DNA from: Cloeon dipterum
Taxonomy: Eukaryota; Arthropoda; Insecta; Ephemeroptera; Baetidae
Assembly (NCBI RefSeq): GCF_949628265.1
Contig: NC_088789.1
Span: forward strand, 11,276,886-11,340,885
DNA: 64,000 bases
Reading direction: 5' to 3'
Under the pieces are notes generated by a model. That model worked only from the letters and a program-made list of their open reading frames with translations. It was not told where the DNA came from and did no database searches. Every line of letters begins with the position of its first letter. Position 1 is the stretch's first letter. Of the stretch, positions 1 to 11,113 are shown piece by piece. The position numbers were made by a program, and so were the translations under genes.

Positions 1-471
1 TTTGTTCACTTCATTGTGCTTCCTGTGTCCTGTGGTTAACCTGGCTAAGACTCTCATTACTAGATTTGCTCAATGTCATCCCCTACAGTCCTTGCCGGTT
101 GCCGCTAATATATTTCACGATCTTTTCCTCCTTCCTACTCACAGCTAAAGTAGCGTCACCTATCGAAACAGGTCAAAGTATAAAGCAGCAACGAAACAAA
201 AATTTTACTGCCAGTCTGATTCAGTCACTCCTTCCCTACTCCTTCCCGCTCGTTCTCAATGCCACGCCCCCTGAGTTATCATGCTTACCATGAGGCATGC
301 CATTTGAATCTAAAATCTAAAACACAAAACACATATATACATAAACACAACAAAGCGGTCTTCATCCTTCATCTTCATGTTCATGCCAACCTGTGCCAAC
401 ATGATGCCGACGTCTGATTAGCTTCGAAGTTAAATTTTTTGGTTTGACAGTCACGTCACACACATTCGAGG
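1..471. other. Left flank and upstream region of TDP2
   Basis: I recognise no gene here. Short open frames are present but show no known domain and no splice-site partners. The last part is presumably the promoter and 5' untranslated region of the TDP2-like gene whose start codon is at 472. Confidence 0.4.
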
Positions 472-2099
472 ATGGACACAGTTAAGAGGAAGGCTGAAGA
501 CGACGTGATAGAGACGGTAGAACTTAGCGACAGTTCGGAAGAGGAGGCTCAGCCAGTCGGGCCAAAGAAGAGGGACTTAAAAAAGACGGCTTCAGGCGAC
601 TCGGGCGAGAATGTCGTTTTTCTTGACTCAGATTGTGAGAGTGATGGTAAAGAAACTGGAAAGGATGAACCAGGGGTCTTGAAAGTTGATACAATGAACA
701 AACTATTGAAAGAATTTATTCTTATCACCAAGAGCGACAGCAACATAGCACAATTTTTCCTTAGCCAGCATGATTGGAAGCTAGAAGTAAAAAAAGCTTT
801 ATGTTGAGGTTCCGATGTAAAAATTCCAATTTCAGGTCGCAGTTAACGATTTCATGAGCCTTAGTGGAGAGATCCTAAATGATAAGAATAATTCTCAGCT
901 AGCAAACTCCATGAAAAATGAGCCTTGGTTATAAATAAAAATATTATCTAATGATAATTTTGTAACAACTTTCTAATTTACAGGGCCAAAAACCTTCAGT
1001 CAAGTTCAGAAGTCTTAGGAGCATTTAGTTTTATTTCCTGGAATATTGATGGCCTGGACAAACGAAATTTGGGCCCTCGAACGGCAAATCTCACAAGAAT
1101 TTTGAAAGAGTATGTCTCTTTGATTAGAGATTCAATTGTGAACTAAGTTTTCAAACAGGGAATCACCAGACGTAGTATTTCTGCAGGAAGTGGTGCCAGA
1201 GACCATTGATGAGCTCAAGTCAAACCTTCAAGATTACAAGTTCTTAGTCCAGGACTATGAGAAAAACATGTCTGAAGCCTATTTTGTTGCAACCTTGCTG
1301 AAGAAAAACACTGTCAAAGTACTGGAGCACATCGATCGTCCCTTTAACAATACAGTGATGATGAGAGGACTGTTGAGTACAGAGGTAAAATAAAAAGTAT
1401 AAAATAGGTGTCTACTGCTATTTATATAAATTCAAATGAATAGCTTATGAGAAATGCACTTGGTTTGCTATTTTTCGCTTCATGTTTACGTGTCATTGCA
1501 ATGCGATGATGCTAAATAAATGTATTTTCGACATTGTTCCCAGATTGAAATTGCAGGCATCAAAATGTGGCTCCTTAACACACACTTGGAAAGCACGGCG
1601 AATTACAAACAGGCTCGTGTTGCTCAGCTTCAGATGGCATTCAAGGAAATGAAGGACAAATGTCAAACGCACCATGTCCTATTTGCTGGAGATCTTAACC
1701 TACGTGACGCTGAGGCACGTTGCCTTCGTGATTTTGTTTGATTGTATATTGAATTAATATTTGCATGATACACAGGTTGGCTTAGCAGGAGACATTCCCT
1801 CTGGTGCAGTGGACCTATGGGAGGCGTGCGACAAACGTGACACCTGCAAATACACTTGGGACTCGTCGCGCAACTCCAACATCCAGCTGGGCAGTTTCAG
1901 CCAGGGCAGCTCCTCAAGGCAGCCGTACAAGCCTCGGCTTCGCTTTGACCGCGCCTACCTGGGTACCTGCAAGGGCAACTCTAACAGACCGCTTGCTGTC
2001 CACTTCGGACTGGTCGGCATTGAGAAAGTGCCCAACAGGCAGTGCTACACTAGTGACCACTGGGGCCTCCAAGTTCAATTCACCATCAACAAACCGTGA
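472..2099 (+). CDS. Tdp2: Tyrosyl-DNA phosphodiesterase 2 (TDP2/TTRAP-like)
   Basis: Nuclear Mg2+-dependent enzyme of the endonuclease/exonuclease/phosphatase fold; the family removes topoisomerase II peptides from 5' DNA ends. Six coding exons: 472-786, 836-927, 984-1109, 1159-1384, 1544-1714 and 1776-2099, joined in phase to about 417 residues (human TDP2 is 362). The N-terminus is acidic and Ser-rich, followed by a UBA-like helix region (about residues 70-125). Catalytic motifs are visible in order: SWNIDGL, FLQEV, NTHLES, GDLNLRD and SDHWGL. The longer N-terminal tail and a Ser/Gln-rich insert before RLRFDRAYL account for the extra length. The exon 5/6 junction works in frame only with a GC donor (GAG/gcacgt) or with a different internal acceptor; the GC donor aligns without gaps to the human protein. 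Identity is confident; only that junction is uncertain. Confidence 0.93.
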
Positions 2100-2765
2100 T
2101 TTAGCAAGAATGAAACTGAACAAAACTGATTTAGTTTTCCACCTAATATTTTTTCTCACTTGAAATGAACATTGATTAGTTGAATAATAAGAGTTTGAAT
2201 TCAGGTTTCCACGGAAGAGTAATTAAAACATCGTTAGCATTAATTTTTCTTTATTATTTTTTCAATCAAATCATTTGCTTAAATTCAATAGATGATTATC
2301 TGGGAGGTCTATCTTCTCAGCAATACCACCAAAAATGAAATAAAGTTTGTTATAACTTGCAAGCTGCATATTTATTCTTACACTTGGGCCCATCTGATTA
2401 CATATTGAGCACTTGTACTCGGGAGTAACAATAATTTTATCACGACACATTAAATATTTCAAGCTTAAAGCACACAAATCTACTATTTTTCATTATTACA
2501 GGAGTTTTAGTTAGGTGTAAATCAAATCCAACCATAGCATTAGTCTAAAACGTTTCATGAACATGACTAACAGAATGGGTCCAGCCATCAAAAAAGTTAA
2601 TAAATCAAAACTGAACATTTCCAAAAACTTGACTTAGGACGCGCACTAGTAAAAAATAGTCTTCTGAATAAGTAAATTAATAGAGGGATCAACGGAAAAA
2701 CAAATATCAGTCTGGACTGTGAAGCTATGTCAGATTTAACTCTTGATTTCACGGTACGGTGAAGG
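2100..2765. other. Shared 3' region of TDP2 and the INPP5K-like gene
   Basis: AT-rich convergent intergenic segment between two stop codons. It should hold both 3' untranslated regions. A TTTATT at about 2250 would read as AATAAA on the minus strand and could be the poly(A) signal of the 5-phosphatase gene. No additional gene seen. Confidence 0.5.
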
Positions 2766-5480
2766 TCAGAAACGCAGCCGTTGCGGAGACCTTGTAGGGT
2801 CGGCCTTCGTAACTAGAAATGGGGCACTCATGCCCAAGACACTGGCTGTGCTGTGGGTGACGTACAAAAGCTGGTAGACGCCAGTTTCTGCGATGGCAAT
2901 GTCAGGGAAAGTGACGCTCAAACGGCCAGCAGTCTGGCTTGTCCTTGGCACATATATGTAAAAAATGTAGTCCTCTAGGCTGGCAAAATTGACCTGCAAT
3001 AATTCGGTCAGTGTGTCAAAGATGGAAACAATAATTGAATTTTTTTAGCTCTTTTTATCCCTGTCCGAGGACCGGGGCGCGCACTGCACTGGCACAAATG
3101 CTAAAACCCGGGTCCCAATAACACCGCGAACGGATAACATGGGCGCACCAGGCCGCACAGGGACCCAGCTCACTGAAGGGCCTCCGCACTGAGGACTGCA
3201 TTTAAACGCTAGACATTCGTCCCGCTAAGCCAAATCACGCATGCTGGAAAGGTGCGAACCAGCAAACAGCGAGTCGGCGCCGGTGCGCCTCCCAGCCCGT
3301 TGAGCAATAATTTGAGCATTTCGAGTCATTAAACTAACCACTTTTTGCCATCTCTGACATTGGGTAGCCAGTATTAGATCTCCAAACTGCTAAAATACCT
3401 CCCATTGCTTTGACACTCCTGAGAATGCCTTAACAATGCGAGGCAATTTTGGATTCAACAGATCCTTTAAGACTAATCTGATGAAAATCCACCTAACAAA
3501 TTTGAGTATATTAATTTTTATTTAACGTAAAAAGCCTAGATGAAGATTATGAATAATACAGAGCCAAATTTAATTAGTTTAACAAACCAGTAATTATATA
3601 TTAAATCTTATTACAATTAAAAATGCTGCTAAAATGAGAAAGTCAAGGTCCACCATTCATTGGGGAAATAGAAAATATCCTGCTCGGATATTTGGGATAT
3701 TATAAAAAACGCTCCAATTCATTTTGCTTCAAAATAATACAACTGAAATTCTCACCTTGTATATGCCAATCCAGTCATTTCCTGTCTCCAAATTAACATC
3801 TGCAGAGAGCTCAAAACTCGCTGAGTTTTCTCTGTCTAGGAACCAGTTTTGGATCTCGTCAAATTCGACAACTCGATCATGGTTATCACTAATAACCTTA
3901 GATATAAAAATTATCAGTTAAGGAGTCAAATGGTGGAACGCAGAGCAAACCTTGACAGCAAACTCAGCAGTGACTGGTTTGTGGTCGCTTTGGTAGTATT
4001 TTTCCCAGCTGCGATATGATGCTGGCTGGCAGTCAAGTGTTAGGTTTTCATACACATTGGGGATCACTTTGTAAAGAATTCGGTCAGTCCAGGCTGGTCG
4101 GCGCCTGAAATGAAATGTAGCAAGCTGGTCAACATACATACTTGTTAAAAAATGCTGAACAATACTGAATATTTTAAAGAATTCATTAGTACGCTAAATA
4201 GCAGAGCAGATTAACTTTAAGATCACAACAATCCTAATTCCTTTTCAAGCCTTCAAAAATTGTTTATCATGAGAGTGCGCCGAGTGCGGCTAACATGTAA
4301 AATATTTTACCACTAAACCTACTTGATTTCAACGCTATTAAAAGATTTTTTAAGCTTAGGTTGACACTTTTAATTACTCACTTGAGATCGTAAATGCTGG
4401 AATGAATGTTAAACTTGTAGGTGGGTGGAAAATCAATGGCAGGCTCATGCAACTCGCTGAAAGCTTCGCCGCTCTTCATCACTTCTTTGAGTTGGTCTTG
4501 CTGGAACAATTCGTCAATCTCTCCTTTGTCCAACAATGCCCCAATCTGGTCAGCGGTCAGGCTGCCTTTGGCACCACTTTTGAGTCGGAAATTCAAGTCA
4601 CCCAGCCAGAACACATAGCTGCAATACCACAAATTTTCAAAATCATTATACGCTATAGATTTAAAGGCTGTTCTTTCTTTGCTCACTCGTGATACAAAAC
4701 GTAGCTGGTCTCCTTTGTTGAGTAAGTGTGGCTTTTCAAGATTGTGTTATACTCAGCTACCCGTTCTTCCTTCATGTGGTCGTGGGCTGACAAGTGGCAG
4801 TTTACAATTGACATGGATACGCCGGAGACAGCTAGCCGGATGCTTACAGCACCTTTGTTTCCCTGAAAAAAAAATGTTCAATTAGGGCCCACCTTGAAAT
4901 TTCCTTTGAAAATGTCTTACCCAAATTCCGCCAAGGCCTGTCCTTGTGTACTGAGTCTCCATGTCCCTGACTTTCAAGAGGTGACGTCTCTGGCAGAAAA
5001 TGCTAAGCAGAAGGCCTTGAAGACGAATGGTTTTGATTTTCACAAAATCTTTGGTTATTAAGAGGTCCCTGTAATGAGGCAGCGTTTTTGACTGCTGAAC
5101 TGCTGTTGATATTGATCCAATTTTTTACCTAAAGCTGTTATTCCATGGATCATCGAAAAGTGCGTTCATCAAAAGGTTTTGCGGCTGGGCCTTGACTTCT
5201 TGTAGACTTAATATTTTTTTTCACAACATCATCGTGGAAAATAATTATAACTATATTTACCCAATGATATAGAAATCTGGCAGAGTTTCGCGATTTAAGC
5301 ATAGCATCTCTGAAAAGTTCTCCTCTGGAGGCATGGTGGCCACATTCCAAGTGAGAAAATAAAATCTGGCAGAGCACCAAAGATTAAAATCAACGCTGAT
5401 TCCAGCAAAAATAAATAATGCGAAATACATATACATGCATTTCAACAAATTTTCCACACTGCTTACCTCAAAGTTTCCAT
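2766..5480 (-). CDS. Inpp5k: Inositol polyphosphate 5-phosphatase K-like (5-phosphatase plus SKICH)
   Basis: Removes the 5-phosphate from PI(4,5)P2, PI(3,4,5)P3 and soluble inositol phosphates; family members act at membranes and the ER. Nine coding exons on the minus strand: 5467-5480, 5261-5365, 5129-5206, 4921-5068, 4687-4862, 4382-4618, 3951-4104, 3756-3896 and 2766-2993, joining in phase to 426 residues (human INPP5K is 448). Exon 1 encodes only METLR. The catalytic core runs to about residue 300 with TWNVAT, the metal-binding FWLGDLNFR, RRPAWTDRIL and SDHKPV. A C-terminal SKICH domain (about 305-420, including NDWIGIYK) follows, which points to INPP5K/INPP5J rather than OCRL or synaptojanin. 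Intron 2994-3755 carries an interspersed repeat. The gene is head-to-head with HINT3. Confidence 0.92.
3048..3447 (-). repeat. Interspersed repeat, copy 1 (intron of the 5-phosphatase gene)
   Basis: About 400 bp near-identical in long blocks to 18372-18695. Shared blocks include GCTCTTTTTATCCCTGTCC at the left end and CTCTGACATTGGGTAGCCAG in the right half. This copy has an extra GC-rich stretch (about 3105-3200) missing from copy 2. The minus-strand frame that is open in copy 2 is interrupted here. No terminal repeats, poly(A) tail or known transposase/reverse transcriptase motif recognised. It is far more GC-rich than the surrounding intron. Confidence 0.8.
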
Positions 5481-6649
5481 TGCAAAGACTAGATGATGCT
5501 GAAATAGGGGCAAGTGCGATTATCCAATCTTTCCACTAGTCTGCGCTGGCAGGGTCACTTTCACTTTCTCCCTACGGCGCTTGGCTGGAAGCAGCTCACC
5601 TGATAGAAAATAGGAAATAATTGAAATGTTACAGTTAACGTATTACGATAAAAACATTTTTTGCGTAAATTTTTAATTTCATTGGGTTACGCGTTATGCA
5701 ATTTTTTAATAGCTATCTACATCAATGCCGCACAAGAGCAAATTAATAATGAAAGTGTTTTGCAGAAGTGCGACCTTGATCAAGCATAAAAAACTCTCGT
5801 GAGGTCATATATATTTTTTGGATAGCAAATCGTATTAACTCACTTTTTTTGACAAATTCGACTGGAAAACAGCATCCTCGCTGTGGAGAGAAGCTTTAAA
5901 TTTCGTCAAAGCGCAAATCACCGTGAATTCTATTCTGCGAAACGTGTGCTGCGGTTGTCCACGGTCGAAGCATCGCACATAATATAGCGAACGTTATCAC
6001 CAATAATTACATAAAAGGCAAAGTTCGACTCCTGGATGGAAAGATTGATAACAAGGAGATTGGAGATTAGGCTAGCAGGTGCAGGTGTGTATGGAGATGT
6101 CGTGCTGCTGCGACGGTCCGTTCTAGCTGCTGACACTTAAATGCGGATTTAGCTAAATTGGTTTCACATCAGATCTGCTTCATGCTCCCACCTCGACTCC
6201 CGAGACGATTATTTGTGTTGATGTAACATGTGATCGACGAGACCACGCCTCTATTGTGACACAAATTCAGTGTTACCAAAACACTACGCGTTCAATGGTA
6301 TTGAGAGATTTTAAGAGTTTAAGGAATATCTTAAAAACTAATCGCAAAGTAAGTATTTAAGATTTTAAAAATTGCTTGAAAGCGACTGATTTCTCGTTTC
6401 CACCACTGATTTCTCCCACACTGAAATTTCATTTCATTTTCGCCTCTAAAACGTCAGCAAGCAGCGCAATTGATTTTTTGTTTGTGTTGGCCGACTTTAT
6501 CTGGTTTATAAAAGGTATTTCGCTATATATCTCGTCGCATTACTTTTACAGAAGCCCTGCAGCTGGATCTGTCCCGTTTTTTACTTTACAATTGTTTTCC
6601 GTAGATTGCAGTTATCAACACTTCATCTATAATCAAAATCGCAACTGAA
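5481..6649. other. Head-to-head promoter region of the INPP5K-like and HINT3 genes
   Basis: Divergent intergenic segment. The part just right of 5480 is probably the 5' untranslated region of the 5-phosphatase gene. A small open frame at 6376-6648 on the plus strand runs up to the HINT3 start but has no recognisable domain. No other gene seen. Confidence 0.45.
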
Positions 6650-7492
6650 ATGGCTGTGGACCGCGACAAGTGCATGTTTTGCAGAATATATGATGGCAAA
6701 GAGCGCAACGACATATATTTCCAGGTATAAATATTCGCAAACTAAGATTGGCAGAAATTAACGCGATAAATCTACAGGACGAAGACTTTGTTGTGTTTGA
6801 AGACCACAAACCGGCAGCTAAACACCACCTGCTGATTGTCACGAAAGAGCACATTCCCAACGCCAAGGCTCTAACCAAAAAGAACATAGGTAAAGATTCA
6901 TAGCAACCTTTAAAATAAAATCATTACTTTTGCACACAGCTCAACGCTTGATGGAGCTGGGCCGACAAATGTTGCTAGAAAGGGGTGGAGACATCACCGA
7001 CGCCCGTTATGGTTACCACTGGCCACCCTTCAACTCAATCAATCATCTTCACCTCCACGCAATTTCCCCTGCAAGCACCATGACTTTCCTCAACAAGTCT
7101 ATCTTCAAGGAAAATTCCTGGTGGTTTGTCTCGGTGAGCAAGCATTAGATTTCAATTAGTTAGGTTTAGTGCAGCCTAGTTTTGTATTTTTTGTTGCTTA
7201 TTTTGAAAACTCATTCAGGTGATATAAGTAGTCCTGTATCTATTCACTTATTCAAAATAGCTCACTACCTGTTACAATTGTTTTACACTAGATAATTATA
7301 CAAAAATATTTGATTTAAAAAATAGTATGTCGTCTTATGATGATTGAGTAGGTACTTAGCTAAAGCTAAATAATTTATTTTGTTAAGTTCAATTCAACCA
7401 AGATTACCTCAAGTGGTCTTCAAAATTAAACTGATTTAATTATCATTTTGAACTTTCAGCCAGAATATGTTGTCGACCGCCTGTCTGAGTAA
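6650..7492 (+). CDS. Hint3: Histidine triad nucleotide-binding protein 3 (HINT3-like)
   Basis: HIT-superfamily nucleoside phosphoramidate/acyl-adenylate hydrolase. Four exons, 6650-6724, 6778-6889, 6940-7133 and 7460-7492, join in phase to 137 residues, short compared with human HINT3 (182). An N-terminal CxFC pair (CMFC) begins the HIT domain, followed by VVFEDHKPAAKHHLLIV. The catalytic triad segment is INHLHLHAI (His-x-His-x-His). The C-terminal exon encodes only PEYVVDRLSE, which resembles the C-terminus of the HINT3 branch. The start was chosen because MAVDRDKCMFC leads directly into the domain. The gene is divergent from the 5-phosphatase gene. Confidence 0.93.
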
Positions 7493-8132
7493 CTACATCA
7501 AGTATTGATTCATCACCCACACCATAACAATTGTTCCTTGCTGGTAGTGAGAGCAGATGCCCTGAGCTCTCTAGCTTATTATGCTATAAAAATACTGAAT
7601 CCAACATTCCAACCATTTACACTTAACAAATATTACTTAACAAGCTAGTCTTGCTGAATTGAAAAAAGCAATAATAATTATTCCTCCAATTCTGGGTGTT
7701 CAAAGGTTTGGCAGATCTAGATTTAATGGCTCTAAGTGACAAATAGCAAAACACAATATATTTGGGAAAATTTTCGAAGCTAGCAGAATTTTTGAGAACT
7801 GTTTACAGAGACTAGACCTCAGCCAAAGCCTATCAAGCTGGATCTGCCTACCACAGCTATACAACGATAAACGCTTGCACTTTTCGCTTCCCCATCTCAT
7901 TATCGCTTTGGAGGTGCTATTTTAATCAATCTTTACGTACTGACGGGAGTGATAAGTTAACAATGATAAATGCTATTTAAGTTGAATTATGTCCGTAATT
8001 TATAATTGCTGTTGCAAACTCCAGGTCTCGTTGCATTTCTTCAAAATGATATCGATGTAATTTATGTGCAAATTGTTACATTTGTTTGAACAAAAGTTAA
8101 AAATGCCAATTGCAAGTTTTGATTTCATCGCT
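7493..8132. other. Convergent 3' region between HINT3 and p53
   Basis: AT-rich DNA holding the 3' untranslated regions of the two convergent genes. Nothing else recognised; a 66-codon minus-strand open frame near 7700-7900 has no domain or splice partner. Confidence 0.4.
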
Positions 8133-10371
8133 TCAATGCTGATTGTCACCCATTGTGTTGAGGATAGATTGGTACCTTTGAATCTCTGCTTCTTTCACTG
8201 GGCCCTCAGGGTAGTCTTTCTTGACCAAATCCAAGGCCAGTCGAGCCAACACCACATAGTCATCACAGTTATTCACCTGAAAAAATGCCAGTTATGAGGA
8301 TGGAGCATTTGACATGCTTGTCAGTGTGATGATGCAGAAGTCCCAAATATTTATAATGACAGGTGTTAGATGCTTGCAAATATGATTTGCTAATGCATTG
8401 AATACAAATGATAATATAACCTTAATCAGCTAAAAATTTAGCAGATAACTTTATTAACTTAATGATTGCAGTTAAAATAATAATTCATACTCATTTAAAA
8501 CAAGTTATGACGACTTAAATCTAGCTTTAAGCTCATGTGCAGCCATATATAAATAATTTGCAGCGACATTTGGATAAATTGCTGCAGTATTGTGAAAATT
8601 TAATTTGTTCTTACTGGATTTTTAATTCGTGGAAACCTCTAACCAATCATTAACTGTTAATTTGGAAAATAATTATTAAATTTATTAGAGAAAACAAGGG
8701 GTTAAGGTAACCATTACCGGCAAAAAGAGGATACTTACAGGAACAAAATACATTTGGTCGAGAGGGCCGATAGGGTCAGATGGGGAGTCAGCTGAGACAC
8801 CATTTGGGACACTTGGCCCTTCATTCTTAACAAGGAGAGCGCTGGCCTCTCCCTTGCTCAGTCTCCTCTCCTCCAGCAATCTGTCTCTGTGGGGCGATGC
8901 ACACACCCTGACAGCTATCACTTGGCGGCCTAAGACTCTGCCCCTGAGAATTTAAGGGTAAAAATACACCTCTACACGGAATGAAGTAATTACTCGATCT
9001 CCAAGGTAAAGACGATAGCCAATCCCCGGCGGTTTATGCCACTGATACAGCTGCTCCGGCACATCATGGCGTATAGCACGGTCACATACTCTGAGCCAGG
9101 CTGAGGCACACCAAGAGGAACGGAAACGCTACGTCGCTCACTACGAGGATCTTTTTCATAGCTCACTTGTTGGTTGTTGCATCGAATGACGTGATCAATG
9201 AATTTGTAATCTGAAGAGGGCATAATATCAATATTGGACTAATGAGCACAGTAGATAAATATTCACTCTATTAATTAAAAAAGGTTAATTACATGGCAAT
9301 CCTTGATATCGCTAGCTTCAAATTACAGAGAGAATTAGTTCATATCTTTTAATTAGAGGGAATAATATAAATATAATGCATTAGGATTCATAAAATGTTA
9401 ATTAACATGGAGAAACAAGTATAATAAATAATACCAGTAAGATGGGAGCATAACTTAGAAATATTAGAACTTAGGATAACCTATGTTTAGAGGCTCATCA
9501 ATTCTCAGGTGATTAGGACATCTGAGCACAGGTTTGTTGGAAGAATCGGGGTCACAGTAGATGCCAACAGCACGAACATACATGGAAGGGTTGATATTTT
9601 TAACCTTGAACTGCATTGGTACATTCCGACCCTCCATCACAAACAATTTATTCAAGACTTCCGAGAACTGCAAAAAATGTAGGGTATGTAGTATTGTGCG
9701 TACTCATTTTCATCTCCAATATTAATAACCAACCTCCCAAGCAGATCTTTTACTGTCATCCAAAGTACGAGCAACATGGACATGAAAGTCGTAGTTGCCG
9801 GTAAACACTTCCATGCTTGGCAGTTCACAGGTAGCTTGGTTCTCCACGATCCTGCTGTTGTTGAATTCGCTGTTACAGTTTTCAGCTTGCTGGTATGCAG
9901 GTGGGTAACTTGCCATCGGATTGAAGGTATTCATTAAGATAGACGGATTTCCACTTTGGAGCATCATTGATGGGTATTGTGCTACTTGAGAAGAAACAGG
10001 AAACCCCTGATTGTGAGGGTTAGGTTGTTGGTGATGAAGGTAATAGTTCCCTTGAAACTGTTGGTGCAGAGAAACTTCATTTTGATGGACCATTGTAGGA
10101 GGCGGGGGTGGATGCATCACCAAGTCAGGGATCAGCATGGACTGATCATTCGGTAGCGGTCCAGATGGAAGTCCAAGTCTGTTATCAGGAGTTGTTTCAT
10201 TACTGTTTCTGCAAAGTAGACAAATTTTCGAAAATTTCATTTTGATTGAGCGCTGTGTTGCGAGATGTGTTGCAAGCCACAAGAGGCTTTCGGCCCCAAA
10301 GAGATTGTAAAGTTGACAGAAAAAGCAAACGATTCAAACTAAATGACTCACAGTCTGTTAGTGTGGTCCAT
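8133..10371 (-). CDS. p53: p53-family tumour suppressor transcription factor
   Basis: Sequence-specific DNA-binding factor controlling apoptosis and the DNA-damage response. Six coding exons on the minus strand: 10352-10371, 9734-10208, 9481-9667, 8994-9210, 8739-8943 and 8133-8276, joined in phase to 415 residues. The N-terminal 160 residues are Pro/Gln/His-rich (PPPPP near 10100) and look disordered. The DNA-binding domain spans about 140-330. Zinc ligands are present (RCPNH and MCRSSC), as are equivalents of human R175, R248 (INRR), R273 (VRVCAS) and R280 (HRDR). The C-terminal exon is 47 residues, predicted mainly helical (VVLARLALDLVKKDY), without a clear vertebrate tetramerisation motif, as in insect p53 proteins. 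It is head-to-head with RPB11. Confidence 0.92.
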
Positions 10372-11113
10372 GTCCGCGAAGTTCCAACTCGAAAAGACAA
10401 GCTGACACCAAGAAGTCGTCGATTGACAGCTTTGGACTTGTTCGATCTATGAGCAAAGTTCACACAGGTGTTAAGCTCGCTACAGCCGCTGAGAAAATGC
10501 GTCAGCGTCAGATAGGTGAACCCAAACAAGCGGCAGCGCTGTGCCAGCGTGTTCGTACCAGTTCGTGCTGGCAGCCGCGCAACCTCGCGACTTCGCGAGA
10601 CGACGGCGATCCGGGGATGCTTTAATGCTACTTCCACGTTAACCTGCTTCAGGACAACAGGTTGAAGCAGCCATCTTGGATGTATACTGATACTGATTGA
10701 CTCCATGAGAATTACGAAATGAATAAAGTTATTATTACAGTTTGCCTGGAACGTAGAAAACATGCACAAAAAGTTGAAATTTGGAATATCGAAATATTTT
10801 ATTAGAGCTCTTCGGAATTCGGTATCTTTAAACAAAATAAAATATAAAAAATAGTAATACAACAAAAACATAGATGACGCAAGTGTCGTCTCGAACGTCT
10901 CAAAGTGAGTTGCTTACTTGCTTGTGGGCGTGGTGTTGCCGACTGCTGACAACTCGTTTAACAACAAAGGTCGCAAACACGGTCTGGAAGCACACATCGT
11001 GATCACAAATTCTCTGAAATCATTCAAGACAATTTTTGAATTGTATTCCCAAACACAATAGCTTGGGAATTATTAGGTATCATAATATTTGCTTCGCTAA
11101 ATAATATAGCATA
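10372..11113. other. Bidirectional promoter region of p53 and RPB11
   Basis: Divergent segment between the p53 start (minus) and the RPB11 start (plus). It includes a GC-rich part around 10480-10680 that probably contains p53 5' untranslated sequence. A 223-codon minus-strand open frame overlaps it but mixes AT-rich intergenic sequence with p53 sequence out of frame, so I do not call it a gene. Confidence 0.45.

Noticed and set aside
10200..10871. 223-codon minus-strand open frame upstream of p53
   Set aside because: It overlaps the p53 first exon region out of frame and has low-complexity hydrophobic sequence at one end; no domain or splice support.
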